This document shows, piece after piece, positions 1 to 10,111 of a stretch of DNA of 64,000 bases. Under the pieces are notes generated by a model. That model ran no database searches and was not told where the DNA came from. It saw nothing but the letters and a program-made list of their open reading frames with translations. Made by a program: the position numbers and the translations under genes. Numbering within the stretch: position 1 is the first letter of the stretch; every line of letters begins with the position of its first letter. Source of the DNA: Mesorhizobium sp. dw_380 (GTDB taxonomy: Bacteria; Pseudomonadota; Alphaproteobacteria; Rhizobiales; Rhizobiaceae); contig NZ_JAFFIW010000006.1 of assembly GCF_018588885.1 (NCBI RefSeq), positions 124,001 through 188,000 on the forward strand, given 5' to 3'.

Positions 1-705
1 TACCGACGTGTCTTGCTGAAAGCGTCGGGTGAAGCGTTGATGGGCGAACAGCATTTCGGCATCGACGTCTCGGTCGTGGATCGCATCGCGGCCGACATCG
101 CCGAGGCCCGTGCACTGGGCATCGAGGTCGGCGTTGTCATCGGCGGCGGCAACATCTTTCGCGGCGTGGCCGTCGCGTCCAAGGGCGGAGACCGCGTCAC
201 CGGCGACCACATGGGCATGCTTGCCACGGTGATCAACTCGCTGGCGCTGCGCACATCGCTGAACAAGATCGGAGTCGATGCCGTGGTGCTGTCCGCGATC
301 GCCATGCCCGAGCTGTGCGAGAGCTTTTCGCAGCGCCAGGCCACTGCCTACATGAACCAGGGCAAGGTGGTGATCTTCGCCGGCGGCACCGGCAATCCGT
401 TCTTCACCACTGATTCGGCCGCAGCACTGCGCGCTGCCGAAATCGGCGCCGATGCGCTGTTCAAGGGCACGCAGGTCGATGGCGTCTATTCGGCCGACCC
501 GAAGAAGGACCCGAACGCGACGCGTTTCGAGCGCATCAGCCATGCCGAAGTCATAAATCGCGGCCTTTCCATCATGGATACGGCTGCGATTGCACTTGCG
601 CGCGAAAACAACATTCCGATAATCGTCTATTCGATCCACGAAAAAGGTGGTTTCGGCGATATTCTGAGGGGCGGCGGCCGCTGCACGGTCGTCGCGGACG
701 AATGA
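1..705 (+). CDS. pyrH: UMP kinase (partial, 5' end outside window)
   Basis: Phosphorylates UMP to UDP in pyrimidine nucleotide synthesis; cytoplasmic, hexameric in bacteria. The reading frame is open from base 1 and starts inside the N-terminal motif YRRVLLKASGEALMG, so only a few N-terminal codons are missing. The amino-acid-kinase fold shows in the glycine-rich GVVIGGGNIFRG segment, the GGTGNPFFTTDSAA segment and the C-terminal region ending CTVVADE. It is followed by frr after about 108 bp, the usual alphaproteobacterial order, so the missing upstream genes are probably rpsB and tsf. The identification rests on strong family motifs; only the true start is unseen. Confidence 0.96.
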   Translation, partial: YRRVLLKASGEALMGEQHFGIDVSVVDRIAADIAEARALGIEVGVVIGGGNIFRGVAVASKGGDRVTGDHMGMLATVINSLALRTSLNKIGVDAVVLSAIAMPELCESFSQRQATAYMNQGKVVIFAGGTGNPFFTTDSAAALRAAEIGADALFKGTQVDGVYSADPKKDPNATRFERISHAEVINRGLSIMDTAAIALARENNIPIIVYSIHEKGGFGDILRGGGRCTVVADE

Positions 706-813
706 TCCGGGGCCCGATTCCTAGAAAAGGGAAACCGGCGTTTCGAAAATCAGGCTCGAACGGGGCCTTGCCCCGAAGCAGTGAACCCGCGCAGACGGGT
801 TGAGGAGACTAAG

Positions 814-1368
814 ATGAGTGGTGAGTACGACGATCTCAAGCGGCGCATGGATGGGGCAATCGCGGCGTTCAAGCATGATCTGGCTTCGCTGCGGACCGGT
901 CGCGCCTCCAGCAACCTGCTCGATGCGATCCAGGTACAAGCCTATGGCACGACCATGCCGATCAACCAGGTGGCCAACGTCACGGTGCCGGAGCCGCGCA
1001 TGATCTCGGTGTCGGTCTGGGACAAGTCGATGGTCGGCGCCGTCGACCGCGCCATCCGCGAATCCAATCTGGGCTTCAACCCGATCGTCGACGGCACCAA
1101 TCTCAGGATTCCGCTGCCGGAGCTCAACGAACAGCGCCGCAAGGAACTGGTCAAGATCTCGCATACCTACGCCGAGAATGCCCGCGTCGCCGCGCGCCAT
1201 GTGCGCCGCGACGGCATGGACTTCCTGAAGAAGGCGGAGAAGGACGGCGTGATCAGCGAAGACGATCAGCGCAAGCGTTCTGACCAGGTCCAGAAGCTTA
1301 CCGACGAAACGATCAGCACCATCGATCATCTGCTTTCCGACAAGGAAGCTGAAATCATGCAGGTTTAG
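814..1368 (+). CDS. frr: Ribosome recycling factor
   Basis: Releases ribosomes from mRNA after termination together with EF-G. The product is 184 aa, the usual size for the family. The motif SLRTGRAS (residues 25-32) and the C-terminal helical region with [13 protein letters not shown] are typical. The ATG at 814 follows a GAGGAG ribosome-binding site at about 802-807. A GTG at 781 in the same frame would add 11 residues without a comparable site and was not used. It lies between pyrH and uppS as in other Rhizobiales. Confidence 0.97.
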   Translation: MSGEYDDLKRRMDGAIAAFKHDLASLRTGRASSNLLDAIQVQAYGTTMPINQVANVTVPEPRMISVSVWDKSMVGAVDRAIRESNLGFNPIVDGTNLRIPLPELNEQRRKELVKISHTYAENARVAARHVRRDGMDFLKKAEKDGVISEDDQRKRSDQVQKLTDETISTIDHLLSDKEAEIMQV

Positions 1369-1400
1369 GGTTGGCCGTCGGCTGACCCGAAAGCGAGATC

Positions 1401-2135
1401 ATGACAACGCCCGCGCATGTCGCGATCATCATGGATGGAAATGGACGCTGGGCCAAGGCGCGCGGCATGCCGAGGCTCGCGGGTCATCGCGCCGGTGTCG
1501 AGGCGCTGCGCAAGACGGTTCGCGCGGCACCGGATCTCGGCATCTCCTTCCTGACCGTCTACGCCTTCTCGTCGGAGAACTGGTCGCGGCCGAAGTCCGA
1601 AGTCAGCGACCTGATGGGGCTGTTGAAGCTGTTCATCCGCCGTGACCTGGCCGAACTGCACCAGAGCGGCGTGCGTGTCAGGATCATCGGCGACAGGACA
1701 GGGCTGAAGGCCGATATCAGAGGGCTGCTCGACGAAGCCGAATCGCTCACATCAGGCAACGAAGCGCTGACGCTGGTGATTGCCTTCAACTATGGCGGGC
1801 GCGACGAGATCGTTCGCACGGCGCGCAAACTTGCCTCGGCCGTGGCGCGTGGCGAAATCGACAGCGAGGCGATCACCGCCGAAAGCTTTGCCGGTTGTCT
1901 CGACACGCAAGGCATTCCCGATCCGGAGCTGGTCATACGCACCAGCGGCGAGCTTCGCCTGTCCAACTTCCTCTTGTGGCAGGCTGCCTACAGCGAACTC
2001 GTCTTCCTGCCTTGCTATTGGCCAGACTTCAACCGCGAGCACCTCGCCGAAGCCTTGCGTGAATTTGCCGGCCGCGAGCGCCGCTTTGGCGGACTTGGCG
2101 CGCAGGACGTCGCTTCGCGACCGGCCGCGGGATGA
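1401..2135 (+). CDS. uppS: Isoprenyl transferase (undecaprenyl diphosphate synthase)
   Basis: Condenses isopentenyl diphosphate units with farnesyl diphosphate to make the C55 carrier for peptidoglycan and other envelope polymers. The 244-aa product begins with the catalytic P-loop MDGNGRW (residues 11-17) and has [22 protein letters not shown] and the C-terminal [15 protein letters not shown] segment, all diagnostic of cis-prenyltransferases. Its stop overlaps the cdsA start by 4 bp (ATGA), so the two are translationally coupled. Cytoplasmic. Confidence 0.97.
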   Translation: MTTPAHVAIIMDGNGRWAKARGMPRLAGHRAGVEALRKTVRAAPDLGISFLTVYAFSSENWSRPKSEVSDLMGLLKLFIRRDLAELHQSGVRVRIIGDRTGLKADIRGLLDEAESLTSGNEALTLVIAFNYGGRDEIVRTARKLASAVARGEIDSEAITAESFAGCLDTQGIPDPELVIRTSGELRLSNFLLWQAAYSELVFLPCYWPDFNREHLAEALREFAGRERRFGGLGAQDVASRPAAG

Positions 2136-2950
2136 GCAACCTTCAGCTCCGCGTCATTTCAGCGGTCGTGCTTGCCGTCATCGCCCTTGGCCTGACCTGG
2201 CTTGGCGGCCTGCCTTTCCGGCTGCTGTGCGCGGTGATGTCGGCGATGATCTTTTACGAGTGGACACGCATGTCGCGGTCCGCCGCGGCCAATGAGCTCG
2301 GCTTCCTGCCCGAAGCGCTGATGGTCGTTTTCATCGGCGCCTTGATTGCCGGCTTTCCCGCATCCTGGCTGCTGCCGCTGGTCGTTATTCTGACTGCCGC
2401 AACGGCGATTGCCGCTCTGGTTCGCAACACCGGGCAGTGGGAGGCGAGCGGTCTTGCCTATGCCAGCGTGTCCGGCTTGTCGCTCGCCCTGCTGCGCGAT
2501 GGCGACCGTTCGGGCCTTGTCGCCATCCTGTTCCTGTTCGCGGTCGTATGGGCGACCGACATTTTTGCCTATTTCGTGGGGCGCGCCGTCGGCGGTCCCA
2601 AACTGGCGCCGTCGATTTCGCCTGGCAAGACGCGCAGCGGCGCGCTGGGCGGCGCGGTTGGCGGTGTCGTTGCCGGGCTCATTCTGGCCGCCGTTGCTGC
2701 CGGTGGCGGGAATCTGGCCTTGCTCGGCGTGGTGGCGCTCGTGCTTTCGATTGTCGCCCAGGCCGGCGACCTGTTCGAATCCTGGGTCAAGCGGCGGCAC
2801 GACCGCAAGGATTCGGGCGTCCTCATTCCCGGCCATGGCGGCGTGATGGACCGTGTCGACGGGCTTGTCGCGGCGGCTCTTGCCCTATACGTCATTGGCT
2901 GGATTTCGGCGGGCGCCGATCATCCGGCACAGGGGCTGTTTTCGATTTGA
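2132..2950 (+). CDS. cdsA: Phosphatidate cytidylyltransferase
   Basis: Makes CDP-diacylglycerol from phosphatidic acid and CTP, the branch point for phospholipid synthesis. The 272-aa protein is mostly hydrophobic with several membrane segments. It carries the family signature [13 protein letters not shown] from about residue 215, followed by the conserved [12 protein letters not shown]. It starts on the ATGA overlap with uppS. The next gene is rseP; dxr, which often sits between them in other alphaproteobacteria, is absent here. Confidence 0.95.
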   Translation: MSNLQLRVISAVVLAVIALGLTWLGGLPFRLLCAVMSAMIFYEWTRMSRSAAANELGFLPEALMVVFIGALIAGFPASWLLPLVVILTAATAIAALVRNTGQWEASGLAYASVSGLSLALLRDGDRSGLVAILFLFAVVWATDIFAYFVGRAVGGPKLAPSISPGKTRSGALGGAVGGVVAGLILAAVAAGGGNLALLGVVALVLSIVAQAGDLFESWVKRRHDRKDSGVLIPGHGGVMDRVDGLVAAALALYVIGWISAGADHPAQGLFSI

Positions 2951-3046
2951 ACGATGTCGTTCCACGATCTGGTGCGGGCGCGCCTTGGATTCGCCTGGAT
3001 TGATGCCACAGTCTCAAGGCAACCGCGGAAGAATTGAGGGCTTGAG

Positions 3047-4189
3047 TTGAACGGGATTCTTCACGCGATCTTCAGCACCGAGGGCTTCTTTCTCGGCACG
3101 CTCGTACCGTTTCTCTTCGTGCTGACTGTGGTGGTGTTCGTCCACGAAATGGGCCACTACCTCGTCGGCCGCTGGTGCGGCATCGGGGTCAAGGCTTTTT
3201 CGATCGGCTTCGGCCCCGAACTGATCGGCTTCAACGACAGGCACGGCACGCGCTGGAAGCTTTGCGCCATACCGCTTGGCGGCTATGTCAAATTTGTCGG
3301 CGATATGAGCGCAACCTCCAGCCAGCCCACGTCGGAAGAGTTGGAAACGTTGACCGACGAGGAGCGCAAGGTTGCCTTCCACACCCAGGCGATCTGGAAG
3401 CGCGCGGCGACGGTGGCGGCCGGGCCTCTGTTCAATTTCCTGCTGGCGATCGTCGTCTTTGCTGTCCTGTTTGCCGCCTACGGGCGCTATGTCGCGGAGC
3501 CCATGGTGGCGGAAGTCACAACGGACAGTCCGGCGGCCAAAGCCGGCATCCTGCCCGGTGACCGATTCGTCAGCGTCGACGGCAGCAAGGTCGAAACCTT
3601 CGGCGACGTCCAGCGGCTGGTTTCAGGCCGCGCCGGCGATACCATCACCTTCGTCATGCTGCGCGGCGGCAAGGAAGTCACGGTGACCGCGACGCCGCGG
3701 TTGATGGAGCAGGAAGACGCACTCGGCAACAAGGTCAAAGTCGCCGTGATCGGCGTCGTCAACAACAAGGAACTCGGCCAGCCTCGTCTCATCACCTACA
3801 CGCCCGTTGGGGCCGTTGCGGCGGCAGTCGAGGAAACAGGCCACGTCATCGAGCGCACCGGCCAGTTCCTGCAGCGTTTCGCTGTCGGGCGCGAGGACAA
3901 GTGCCAGCTGGGCGGTCCGGTCAAGATCGCAGACATGGCCGGCAAGGCCGCCAAGCTGGGTTTCGAATGGCTGGTGCAGCTCGTCGCGCTGCTCTCCGTC
4001 GGGATAGGTATTCTAAACCTTTTGCCGATTCCCCCCCTCGACGGCGGCCACCTCTTGTTCTACGGGGTGGAGGCCCTCATTCGCCGGCCGGTGTCGGAAC
4101 GGATGATGGAATTGGCCTATCGGGCCGGTCTGCTTCTGGTCTTGTCCTTCATGGGGTTCGTTTTCTGGAACGATCTGTTTGGATGCTGA
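3047..4189 (+). CDS. rseP: Site-2 intramembrane zinc metalloprotease, RseP family
   Basis: Cuts membrane-bound anti-sigma factors or other membrane substrates after a first periplasmic cleavage. The 380-aa protein has the zinc site HEMGH (H33, E34, H37) in the first transmembrane segment, a central PDZ domain (roughly residues 155-235, with the AAKAGILPGDRFVSVDG segment) and the C-terminal NLLPIPPLDGGH motif that supplies the third zinc ligand. The start is taken as TTG at 3047, because HEMGH must lie close to the N-terminus and no ATG occurs suitably upstream. It precedes bamA, as is usual. Confidence 0.94.
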   Translation: MNGILHAIFSTEGFFLGTLVPFLFVLTVVVFVHEMGHYLVGRWCGIGVKAFSIGFGPELIGFNDRHGTRWKLCAIPLGGYVKFVGDMSATSSQPTSEELETLTDEERKVAFHTQAIWKRAATVAAGPLFNFLLAIVVFAVLFAAYGRYVAEPMVAEVTTDSPAAKAGILPGDRFVSVDGSKVETFGDVQRLVSGRAGDTITFVMLRGGKEVTVTATPRLMEQEDALGNKVKVAVIGVVNNKELGQPRLITYTPVGAVAAAVEETGHVIERTGQFLQRFAVGREDKCQLGGPVKIADMAGKAAKLGFEWLVQLVALLSVGIGILNLLPIPPLDGGHLLFYGVEALIRRPVSERMMELAYRAGLLLVLSFMGFVFWNDLFGC

Positions 4190-4321
4190 AATCATGAAGG
4201 AATTTGGCTTTGGCATGGTCGATGTTGAGACGCCGTTTACCATGCACGGGGATATGAGTGACGCGAAAGCCACGCAGCTCGGTTAAGTAAATACAAATTA
4301 ACCAGAAGCCTTGCGTGTAGG

Positions 4322-4369
4322 GAAAATCCGGTTAATACGGTAGGGGAAATTACCGCACGTCCGGTTTTC
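4322..4369 (+). promoter_or_regulatory. Structured inverted repeat in the bamA leader
   Basis: An extended hairpin lies 37 bp before the bamA ATG. The outer arms are GAAAATCCGG (4322-4331) and CCGGTTTTC (4361-4369), pairing with one bulged T. The inner arms are CGGTA (4338-4342) and TACCG (4351-4355). The rest of the 217-bp rseP-bamA gap is AT-rich and probably holds the bamA promoter. Whether the repeat acts as RNA structure or as a protein site is unknown. Confidence 0.4.
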
Positions 4370-4406
4370 TCGCCGTGGGGACTACGAGAAAAGGTTATTA
4401 AGCCCG

Positions 4407-6788
4407 ATGAAGGCAGCATCCAAGTTTCTGAACGCCGCGTCAGCGGCGGCACTGTCCGCCGCTCTGGTCGTACCAGGTGCGCTCGCAGTGCAATTCGTTG
4501 CCACATCGACGGCTGAAGCCGCTGTCGTCAGCAGGGTGGAGGTGAGCGGCAACCAGCGTGTCGACGCCGAAACCATCCGCAACTACATCACCATCAAGCC
4601 GGGCAAGGCGTTCTCCAGTTCCGACATCGACGCCGCGGTCAAGGCGCTGTTCGGTACCGGCCTGTTCTCGGATGTCCAGATCAACCAGGTCGGCTCGACG
4701 CTGGTGGTCAAGGTTGCTGAATACAAGGTCGTCAACCAGGTGCTGTTCCAGGGCAACAAGAAGCTCAAGGACAATGCGCTTCAGGCGGCAGTTCAGTTAA
4801 AGCCGCGCAGCGCGTTCTCGCAGGCGGCGCTCGATTCCGATGTCGAGGCGGTCAAGGCCGCCTACAGGCGCATCGGCCGCGACGATGCCGGCGTGACCAC
4901 GCAGATCATGGAACTCGGCGACAACCGCGTGAATGTGGTGTTCCACATCACCGAAGGCGAACGCACGCAGATCGCCGCGATCAATTTCGTCGGCAACAGC
5001 GCTTATTCGAGCCGCCGACTGTCGGATGTGATCAACACCAAGCGCTCGTCCTGGGTTTCGTTCATCCTGCGCGATGACGTCTATGACGAGGACAAGCTGC
5101 GCGCCGACCAGGAACTGCTGCGCCGCTTCTACTACAATCACGGCTACGCCGATTTCCAGGTCGTGTCGGCTGTCGGCGAACTCGACAACGCGACGAACAA
5201 ATACACGGTCACCATCACCGTTCAGGAAGGCGAGCGTTACACGTTCGGCGACGTCAGCGTCGAAAGCACGATCCCGGAAGTCGACGCCAAGTCGCTGGAA
5301 TCGGTGGTCGAGACCCATAAGGGCGACGTCTACAACGCCAAGGACGTCGAGGATTCCATCATCGCGCTCACCGAGAAGGTGGCCGGCTCCGGCTACGCCT
5401 TCGCGCAGGTGACGCCACGCGGCGATCGCAACTTCGAGAACCACACCATTTCGGTGGTCTATACGGTCGACCAGGGCACCAAGGCCTATATCGAGCGCAT
5501 CGAGATCCGCGGCAACGATCGCACGCGCGACTATGTCATCCGCCGCGAATTCGACGTCAGCGAGGGCGACGCGTTCAACCAGGTGCTCATCCAGCGCGCG
5601 AAGAAGCGCCTGGAAGACCTGAATTATTTTGACAAAGTCGACATCTCGACGGTGCCCGGCTCGCAGCCCGACCAGGTTGTTCTGGTGGTCGACGTGGTCG
5701 AGAAGTCGACGGGTGAATTCTCGGTTGGCGCCGGCTATTCCACCGGTGGCGACACGGCGGGTCCGTCCGTCGAAGGATCGATCACCGAACGCAACTTCCT
5801 CGGCCGCGGCCAGTTCATCAAGCTGTCGGCCGGTGGCGGCAAGAATTCACGCGACTACAGCGTTTCGTTCACCGAGCCGTATTTCCTCGGTCGGCGCATC
5901 GCAGCCGGCTTCGACGTCTATAAGTCGACGAGGCAGTACAAGAACAACTATGACAGCGACACCACGGGTGCGACTGTGCGCTTCGGGCTGCCGATCACCA
6001 ACAGCATCACAACCCAACTGGCGTACAACATCTCGCAAGAGAAGTATAAAGTCGACGATAATTGCGGTCCTACCACAGTTGGAAATCCAGACGGTACCTG
6101 CACGATTTCGCCGGCCATCTTGGATGGCATCGCTGAAAGCCCTTGGATCAAGTCGTCGATCAGCCTGGGGCTGGTCTACAACACGATCGATGACATGAAG
6201 AATCCGCATGAGGGTATCTACGCCAATACGACAGTCGAAGTGGCTGGTCTTGGTGGCGATGCAAAGTTCGTAAAGATCACCGGTCGCGGCAGTGTCTACC
6301 AAACGCTGTCGGAGCAGCTTGATCTGGTTGGCCTCATCTCAGGTGGCGCTGGTCATGTCGAGGGTTACGGCAACGAAGGCGGTCTACGCATCTTCGATCA
6401 GTTCCAGAGCACTGATCGTATGATCCGCGGCTTTGCCTATGGCGGCATCGGCCCGGTCGACTCTGCCGGTGTAGGCGACCATCTGGGAGGCACCACCTAT
6501 TTCAACGCCTCGGCGGAGGCGCAGTTTCCGTTGCCGGTCGTTCCCGAGAGCTTCGGCCTGCGCGGCGCCGTGTTCGCAGACGCGGCAACGCTCTATGGCA
6601 GCCAGATTGGCGACCAGAGCCTGGTTGACCAGTCGTCGGTTGGTATGAAATTGCGCGCTTCGGTCGGTCTCGGCCTGATGTGGGCTTCGCCGTTCGGTCC
6701 GATCCGTATCGACTACGCGATCCCGGTCAAGAAGGAAGCGAGCGACGACGTGCAGGAATTCAACTTCGGCATATCGACCCGCTTCTGA
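4407..6788 (+). CDS. bamA: Outer membrane protein assembly factor BamA
   Basis: Core of the BAM complex that folds and inserts beta-barrel proteins into the outer membrane. The 793-aa precursor has a long signal peptide (about residues 1-37, ending near TAEA). A series of POTRA domains follows; the first begins VVSRVEVSGNQRVDAETIR and later repeats show VLFQGNKKLKD, INFVGNSAYSSRRL and IEIRGNDRTRDYVIRREF. The C-terminal barrel (from about residue 440) ends in Phe (GISTRF), the outer-membrane signature. It stands between rseP and lpxD as in most Proteobacteria. Confidence 0.97.
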   Translation: MKAASKFLNAASAAALSAALVVPGALAVQFVATSTAEAAVVSRVEVSGNQRVDAETIRNYITIKPGKAFSSSDIDAAVKALFGTGLFSDVQINQVGSTLVVKVAEYKVVNQVLFQGNKKLKDNALQAAVQLKPRSAFSQAALDSDVEAVKAAYRRIGRDDAGVTTQIMELGDNRVNVVFHITEGERTQIAAINFVGNSAYSSRRLSDVINTKRSSWVSFILRDDVYDEDKLRADQELLRRFYYNHGYADFQVVSAVGELDNATNKYTVTITVQEGERYTFGDVSVESTIPEVDAKSLESVVETHKGDVYNAKDVEDSIIALTEKVAGSGYAFAQVTPRGDRNFENHTISVVYTVDQGTKAYIERIEIRGNDRTRDYVIRREFDVSEGDAFNQVLIQRAKKRLEDLNYFDKVDISTVPGSQPDQVVLVVDVVEKSTGEFSVGAGYSTGGDTAGPSVEGSITERNFLGRGQFIKLSAGGGKNSRDYSVSFTEPYFLGRRIAAGFDVYKSTRQYKNNYDSDTTGATVRFGLPITNSITTQLAYNISQEKYKVDDNCGPTTVGNPDGTCTISPAILDGIAESPWIKSSISLGLVYNTIDDMKNPHEGIYANTTVEVAGLGGDAKFVKITGRGSVYQTLSEQLDLVGLISGGAGHVEGYGNEGGLRIFDQFQSTDRMIRGFAYGGIGPVDSAGVGDHLGGTTYFNASAEAQFPLPVVPESFGLRGAVFADAATLYGSQIGDQSLVDQSSVGMKLRASVGLGLMWASPFGPIRIDYAIPVKKEASDDVQEFNFGISTRF

Positions 6789-6862
6789 TCGGCGGCCAAC
6801 GATGCTCCCGGGTTTTCGGATCCGGGAGAAATGTTCCGACCTAGCTGGATATAGCTTCTGGA

Positions 6863-7918
6863 ATGACCGATCCGGTGTTCTTCGCGCCATCACGCCGGTA
6901 TACGGCGGCCGAAGTCGCGAATCTGACCGGCTCGGTGCTTGTCGATTCCGGCCAATCCGACGTTTCGATCTCGGCGCTGGCTCCGGCCAGCGAAGGCGGA
7001 GCCAATGCGCTCGTCTTCGTCGACGGCAAGCGTAATTCCGCGCTGATGCCGTCGCTGCGCGCGGCGGCCGTCCTGTGCCCGGCGGAATTCGCCAACAAGG
7101 CACCGGCCGACATTGCCGTTTTGATCCATCCGCGTCCGCAGCAGGCATTCGCGCTGGTCGGCCGACTGCTGTTCCCTACAGCCGCCACACCAGGGCCAAT
7201 GACCAGTGAAACCGGTGTTTCGCCGCATGCCCATGTCGATCCGACCGCGCATGTCGAAGCCGGCGCTGTCATCGAGGCCGGCGTGGTCATCGGGCCAGGC
7301 GTCTCGATCGGCAGCGGCACCGTCATCGCGCCCAACGCGGTCATTGGACAGTCCTGCCAGATCGGCCGCGACGGCTATATCGGCCCGGGCGCCAGCGTCC
7401 AGTATGCGCTGATCGGCAATCGGGTCATTATCCATGGTGGCGCCAGGATCGGCCAGGATGGCTTCGGCTTTGTTGGCGGCGCCAAGGGACCGGAGCGTGT
7501 TCCGCAAATCGGACGGGTGGTCATCCAGGACGACGTCGAGATCGGCTCCAATTCAACCGTCGATCGCGGCGCCATGTCCGATACGATCATCGGCCAGGGC
7601 ACCAAGATCGACAATCTGGTGCAGATCGCCCATAACGTCCGCATCGGGCGCAATTGCATCGTGGCCGGGCTTTCGGGTATTTCCGGTTCCGTGGTCGTGG
7701 GTGACAATGTCACCATGGGCGGCGGCGTCGGGCTTGCGGATCACCTGACCATCGGCACGGGAGCCAAGCTTGCCGCCAGAAGTGGGTTTATGAGCAATGT
7801 CCCTGCGGGCGAGATCTGGGGCGGTTACCCGGCACAGCCGATGGCCGAAGCCATGCGGGAGATAGCCATGTTGCGCACGATGGCCAGGGCACGCAAGCAG
7901 GGCAAGGACAATGGCTGA
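6863..7918 (+). CDS. lpxD: UDP-3-O-acylglucosamine N-acyltransferase
   Basis: Third step of lipid A synthesis: transfers a 3-hydroxyacyl chain to the amino group of UDP-3-O-acylglucosamine. The 351-aa product has an N-terminal uridine-binding domain and then a left-handed beta-helix of hexapeptide repeats from about residue 115. The likely catalytic His lies in IAHNVRIG near residue 257. The ATG at 6863 directly precedes the family start [18 protein letters not shown]. It overlaps fabZ by 8 bp, so lpxD-fabZ-lpxA-lpxI-lpxB form one operon. Confidence 0.97.
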   Translation: MTDPVFFAPSRRYTAAEVANLTGSVLVDSGQSDVSISALAPASEGGANALVFVDGKRNSALMPSLRAAAVLCPAEFANKAPADIAVLIHPRPQQAFALVGRLLFPTAATPGPMTSETGVSPHAHVDPTAHVEAGAVIEAGVVIGPGVSIGSGTVIAPNAVIGQSCQIGRDGYIGPGASVQYALIGNRVIIHGGARIGQDGFGFVGGAKGPERVPQIGRVVIQDDVEIGSNSTVDRGAMSDTIIGQGTKIDNLVQIAHNVRIGRNCIVAGLSGISGSVVVGDNVTMGGGVGLADHLTIGTGAKLAARSGFMSNVPAGEIWGGYPAQPMAEAMREIAMLRTMARARKQGKDNG

Positions 7919-8378
7919 CATGGTGGCGGCGGCGACGTTGGAGGCGGTCGACATAATGGGGCTGATGAAGCTCCTGCCGCACCGCTATCCCTTCCTGATG
8001 ATCGACCGCATCATCGACATCGACGGCGATGAATCGGCCATCGGTATAAAGAACGTCACCATCAATGAGCCGCATTTTCAGGGGCATTTCCCGGACCAGC
8101 CGGTGATGCCGGGCGTGCTGATCGTCGAGGCGATGGCGCAAACGGCAGGCGCCATCTGCATCCGAAGCCTCGGGGCGTCGAAGCCGTCGTTGGTCTATTT
8201 CCTGACCATCGACAACGCCAAATTCCGCAAACCGGTCGTTCCCGGCGACCAGTTGAAGATCCACGTCAAGAAAATCAAGAAGCGCGGCAACCTGCTCAAA
8301 TTCGCCTGCGAAGCCCTGGTCGATGGCACCAAGGCGGCCGAGGCCGAGATTTCAGCCATGATGGTCACCAGCGACTGA
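7911..8378 (+). CDS. fabZ: 3-hydroxyacyl-[acyl-carrier-protein] dehydratase
   Basis: Dehydrates 3-hydroxyacyl-ACP in fatty acid elongation and competes with LpxA/LpxD for the same substrates, which explains its place among lpx genes. The 155-aa hot-dog-fold protein has the catalytic His in [13 protein letters not shown] (H24) and the catalytic Glu in [15 protein letters not shown]. It overlaps the end of lpxD by 8 bp. Confidence 0.97.
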   Translation: MADMVAAATLEAVDIMGLMKLLPHRYPFLMIDRIIDIDGDESAIGIKNVTINEPHFQGHFPDQPVMPGVLIVEAMAQTAGAICIRSLGASKPSLVYFLTIDNAKFRKPVVPGDQLKIHVKKIKKRGNLLKFACEALVDGTKAAEAEISAMMVTSD

Positions 8379-8391
8379 CGATCGAGTGCCT

Positions 8392-9225
8392 ATGAAAATC
8401 ATGACTTCAATCCATCCTTCCTCCGTTGTGGAAGAAGGTGCTCAAATCGGCCAAGGTGCGCGCATAGGGCCGTTCTGCCATATCAGCGCCGATGCCCTGA
8501 TCGGCGATGGTGTCGAACTGGTCAGCCATGTCTCCGTGATGGGCGCGACCACCATTGGGGCCTCGACCAAGGTCTATCCGATGGCGATACTGGGCGGACC
8601 GCCGCAGAACACCAAGCACAAGGGTGGCCGCACGACGCTGGTCATCGGCGCCAACTGCACCATCCGCGAAGGCGTCACCATGCATGTCGGCACCGACACC
8701 AGCCGCGGCGAAACCACGGTGGGCGACAATGGCAATTTCCTTGCCTACGCCCACATTGCCCATGATTGCGTGGTCGGCAACAATGCCACCTTTGCCAACG
8801 GGGCGACGCTGGGCGGCCACTGCGAGGTCGGCAACAATGTCTATATTGGTGGCCTGACCGCCGTTCATCAGTTCGTGCGCGTCGGTGACAACGCGTTTCT
8901 GGGCGGCTGCTCCGCGATCGTCGGCGACGTCATTCCCTACGCCATCGCTGTCGGCAACCGCGCCAGCCTGCGCGGTCTCAACATCATCGGGCTGAAGCGT
9001 GCCGGCCTGCCGAGGTCCGAAATCCATCTGCTGCGCAGCGCCTACAAGACGATCTTCGACCGCTCCCGCACCGTCGGCGAGAACATCGAATTCGCCAAGG
9101 CCGAGTTCGCCTCGTCTCCGACCGCCATGAAGATCATCGATTTCATCACCAGTCGCGGCAAGCGGCACTATGCGGTGCCATCGCTCAAGGGCGGCGATGG
9201 CGACGATGCCGATGATGAAGACTGA
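8392..9225 (+). CDS. lpxA: UDP-N-acetylglucosamine O-acyltransferase
   Basis: First step of lipid A synthesis, acylating UDP-GlcNAc from 3-hydroxyacyl-ACP. The hexapeptide-repeat beta-helix is evident (GAQIGQGARIGPF and following turns). The catalytic His sits in YAHIAHDCVVGN, and the C-terminal helical part follows from about residue 195. The start is uncertain: GTG 8386, ATG 8392 and ATG 8401 are all in frame. The family core begins TSIHPSSVVEEG, so 8392 or 8401 is most likely. The 3' end overlaps the start of lpxI. Confidence 0.95.
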   Translation: MKIMTSIHPSSVVEEGAQIGQGARIGPFCHISADALIGDGVELVSHVSVMGATTIGASTKVYPMAILGGPPQNTKHKGGRTTLVIGANCTIREGVTMHVGTDTSRGETTVGDNGNFLAYAHIAHDCVVGNNATFANGATLGGHCEVGNNVYIGGLTAVHQFVRVGDNAFLGGCSAIVGDVIPYAIAVGNRASLRGLNIIGLKRAGLPRSEIHLLRSAYKTIFDRSRTVGENIEFAKAEFASSPTAMKIIDFITSRGKRHYAVPSLKGGDGDDADDED

Positions 9226-10111
9226 GACAGCTTCTGCTGGTCTTGATCTCCCGCCTGATGCCAGGATCGGCATCATTGCCGGCGGCGGCAGTCTTCCGGT
9301 CGAGGTCGCGGCCGGCTCGGCCGGGCAGGGTTATCCGCCCTTCATCGTCCTCATGGAAGGCGAGGCCGATCGCCTGCCGGAATTGTGCCGGTATGAGCAT
9401 GAGACCCTTGCCCTCGAGGCGATCGGCTCACTTGTTCCTTTGCTCAAACATCGCCGGATTACCCACCTGGTGCTTGCCGGGGAGATCAAGCGCCGGCCAA
9501 GGCTGACGCATCTGCGTCCAAGCCTCGGCCTGCTCGCGGTGATACCTCTTGTCGTCATGGCGTTGGCGCGCGGTGACGATGGCTTGTTGAAGGTGCTGGC
9601 GCGAGGTCTCGAGGCCCGGGGGATAAAGGTCATCGGTGCCCACGAAATCGTGCCGGACCTTGTCGTCGGCGAAGGGGTCTTGACCAAGGCCGCGCCACAG
9701 AAATCGGACCGGCGCGACATCGAGGCAGGCTTTGCGGCGGCAAAAGCCATCGGGGCGCTGGATATCGGCCAGGCGGCGATCGCGGTCGGCGGCCGGACCA
9801 TTGCGCTCGAGGGCATCGAGGGCACGGCCGGATTACTCGACCGTGCCAAGCTGCTGCGTGGTCACGGCCGTATCGCCGGGAAGACGCGCGGTGTCCTGGT
9901 CAAATGCGCCAAGCCTGGCCAGGAACTGCGCGCGGATCTTCCTTCCATTGGTCCACAGACTGTCGAAGCAGCGCATGCGGCCGGGCTCGCCGGCATTGCC
10001 GTCGAAGCGGGACGCTCACTGATCCTCGAAAGTCCCGCAACCTTGTCGCGCGCCAATGAACTCGGCCTGTTCATTGTCGGAGTGGCCGCAGCGGAGCCCT
10101 CGGATGGCTGA
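9215..10111 (+). CDS. lpxI: UDP-2,3-diacylglucosamine pyrophosphatase, LpxI family
   Basis: Hydrolyses UDP-2,3-diacylglucosamine to lipid X and UMP; LpxI replaces LpxH in alphaproteobacteria. The product of about 298 aa has the N-terminal IGIIAGGGSLPVEVA motif and a C-terminal domain with KSDRRDIEAGFAAAKAIGALDIGQAAIAV (quoted across two segments: KSDRRDIEAGFAAAKAIG and ALDIGQAAIAV). Several in-frame ATGs (9197, 9206, 9212, 9215) lie inside the end of lpxA. 9215 keeps the shortest leader and is a choice, not proven. It sits between lpxA and lpxB and overlaps lpxB by 8 bp. Confidence 0.92.
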   Translation: MKTETASAGLDLPPDARIGIIAGGGSLPVEVAAGSAGQGYPPFIVLMEGEADRLPELCRYEHETLALEAIGSLVPLLKHRRITHLVLAGEIKRRPRLTHLRPSLGLLAVIPLVVMALARGDDGLLKVLARGLEARGIKVIGAHEIVPDLVVGEGVLTKAAPQKSDRRDIEAGFAAAKAIGALDIGQAAIAVGGRTIALEGIEGTAGLLDRAKLLRGHGRIAGKTRGVLVKCAKPGQELRADLPSIGPQTVEAAHAAGLAGIAVEAGRSLILESPATLSRANELGLFIVGVAAAEPSDG

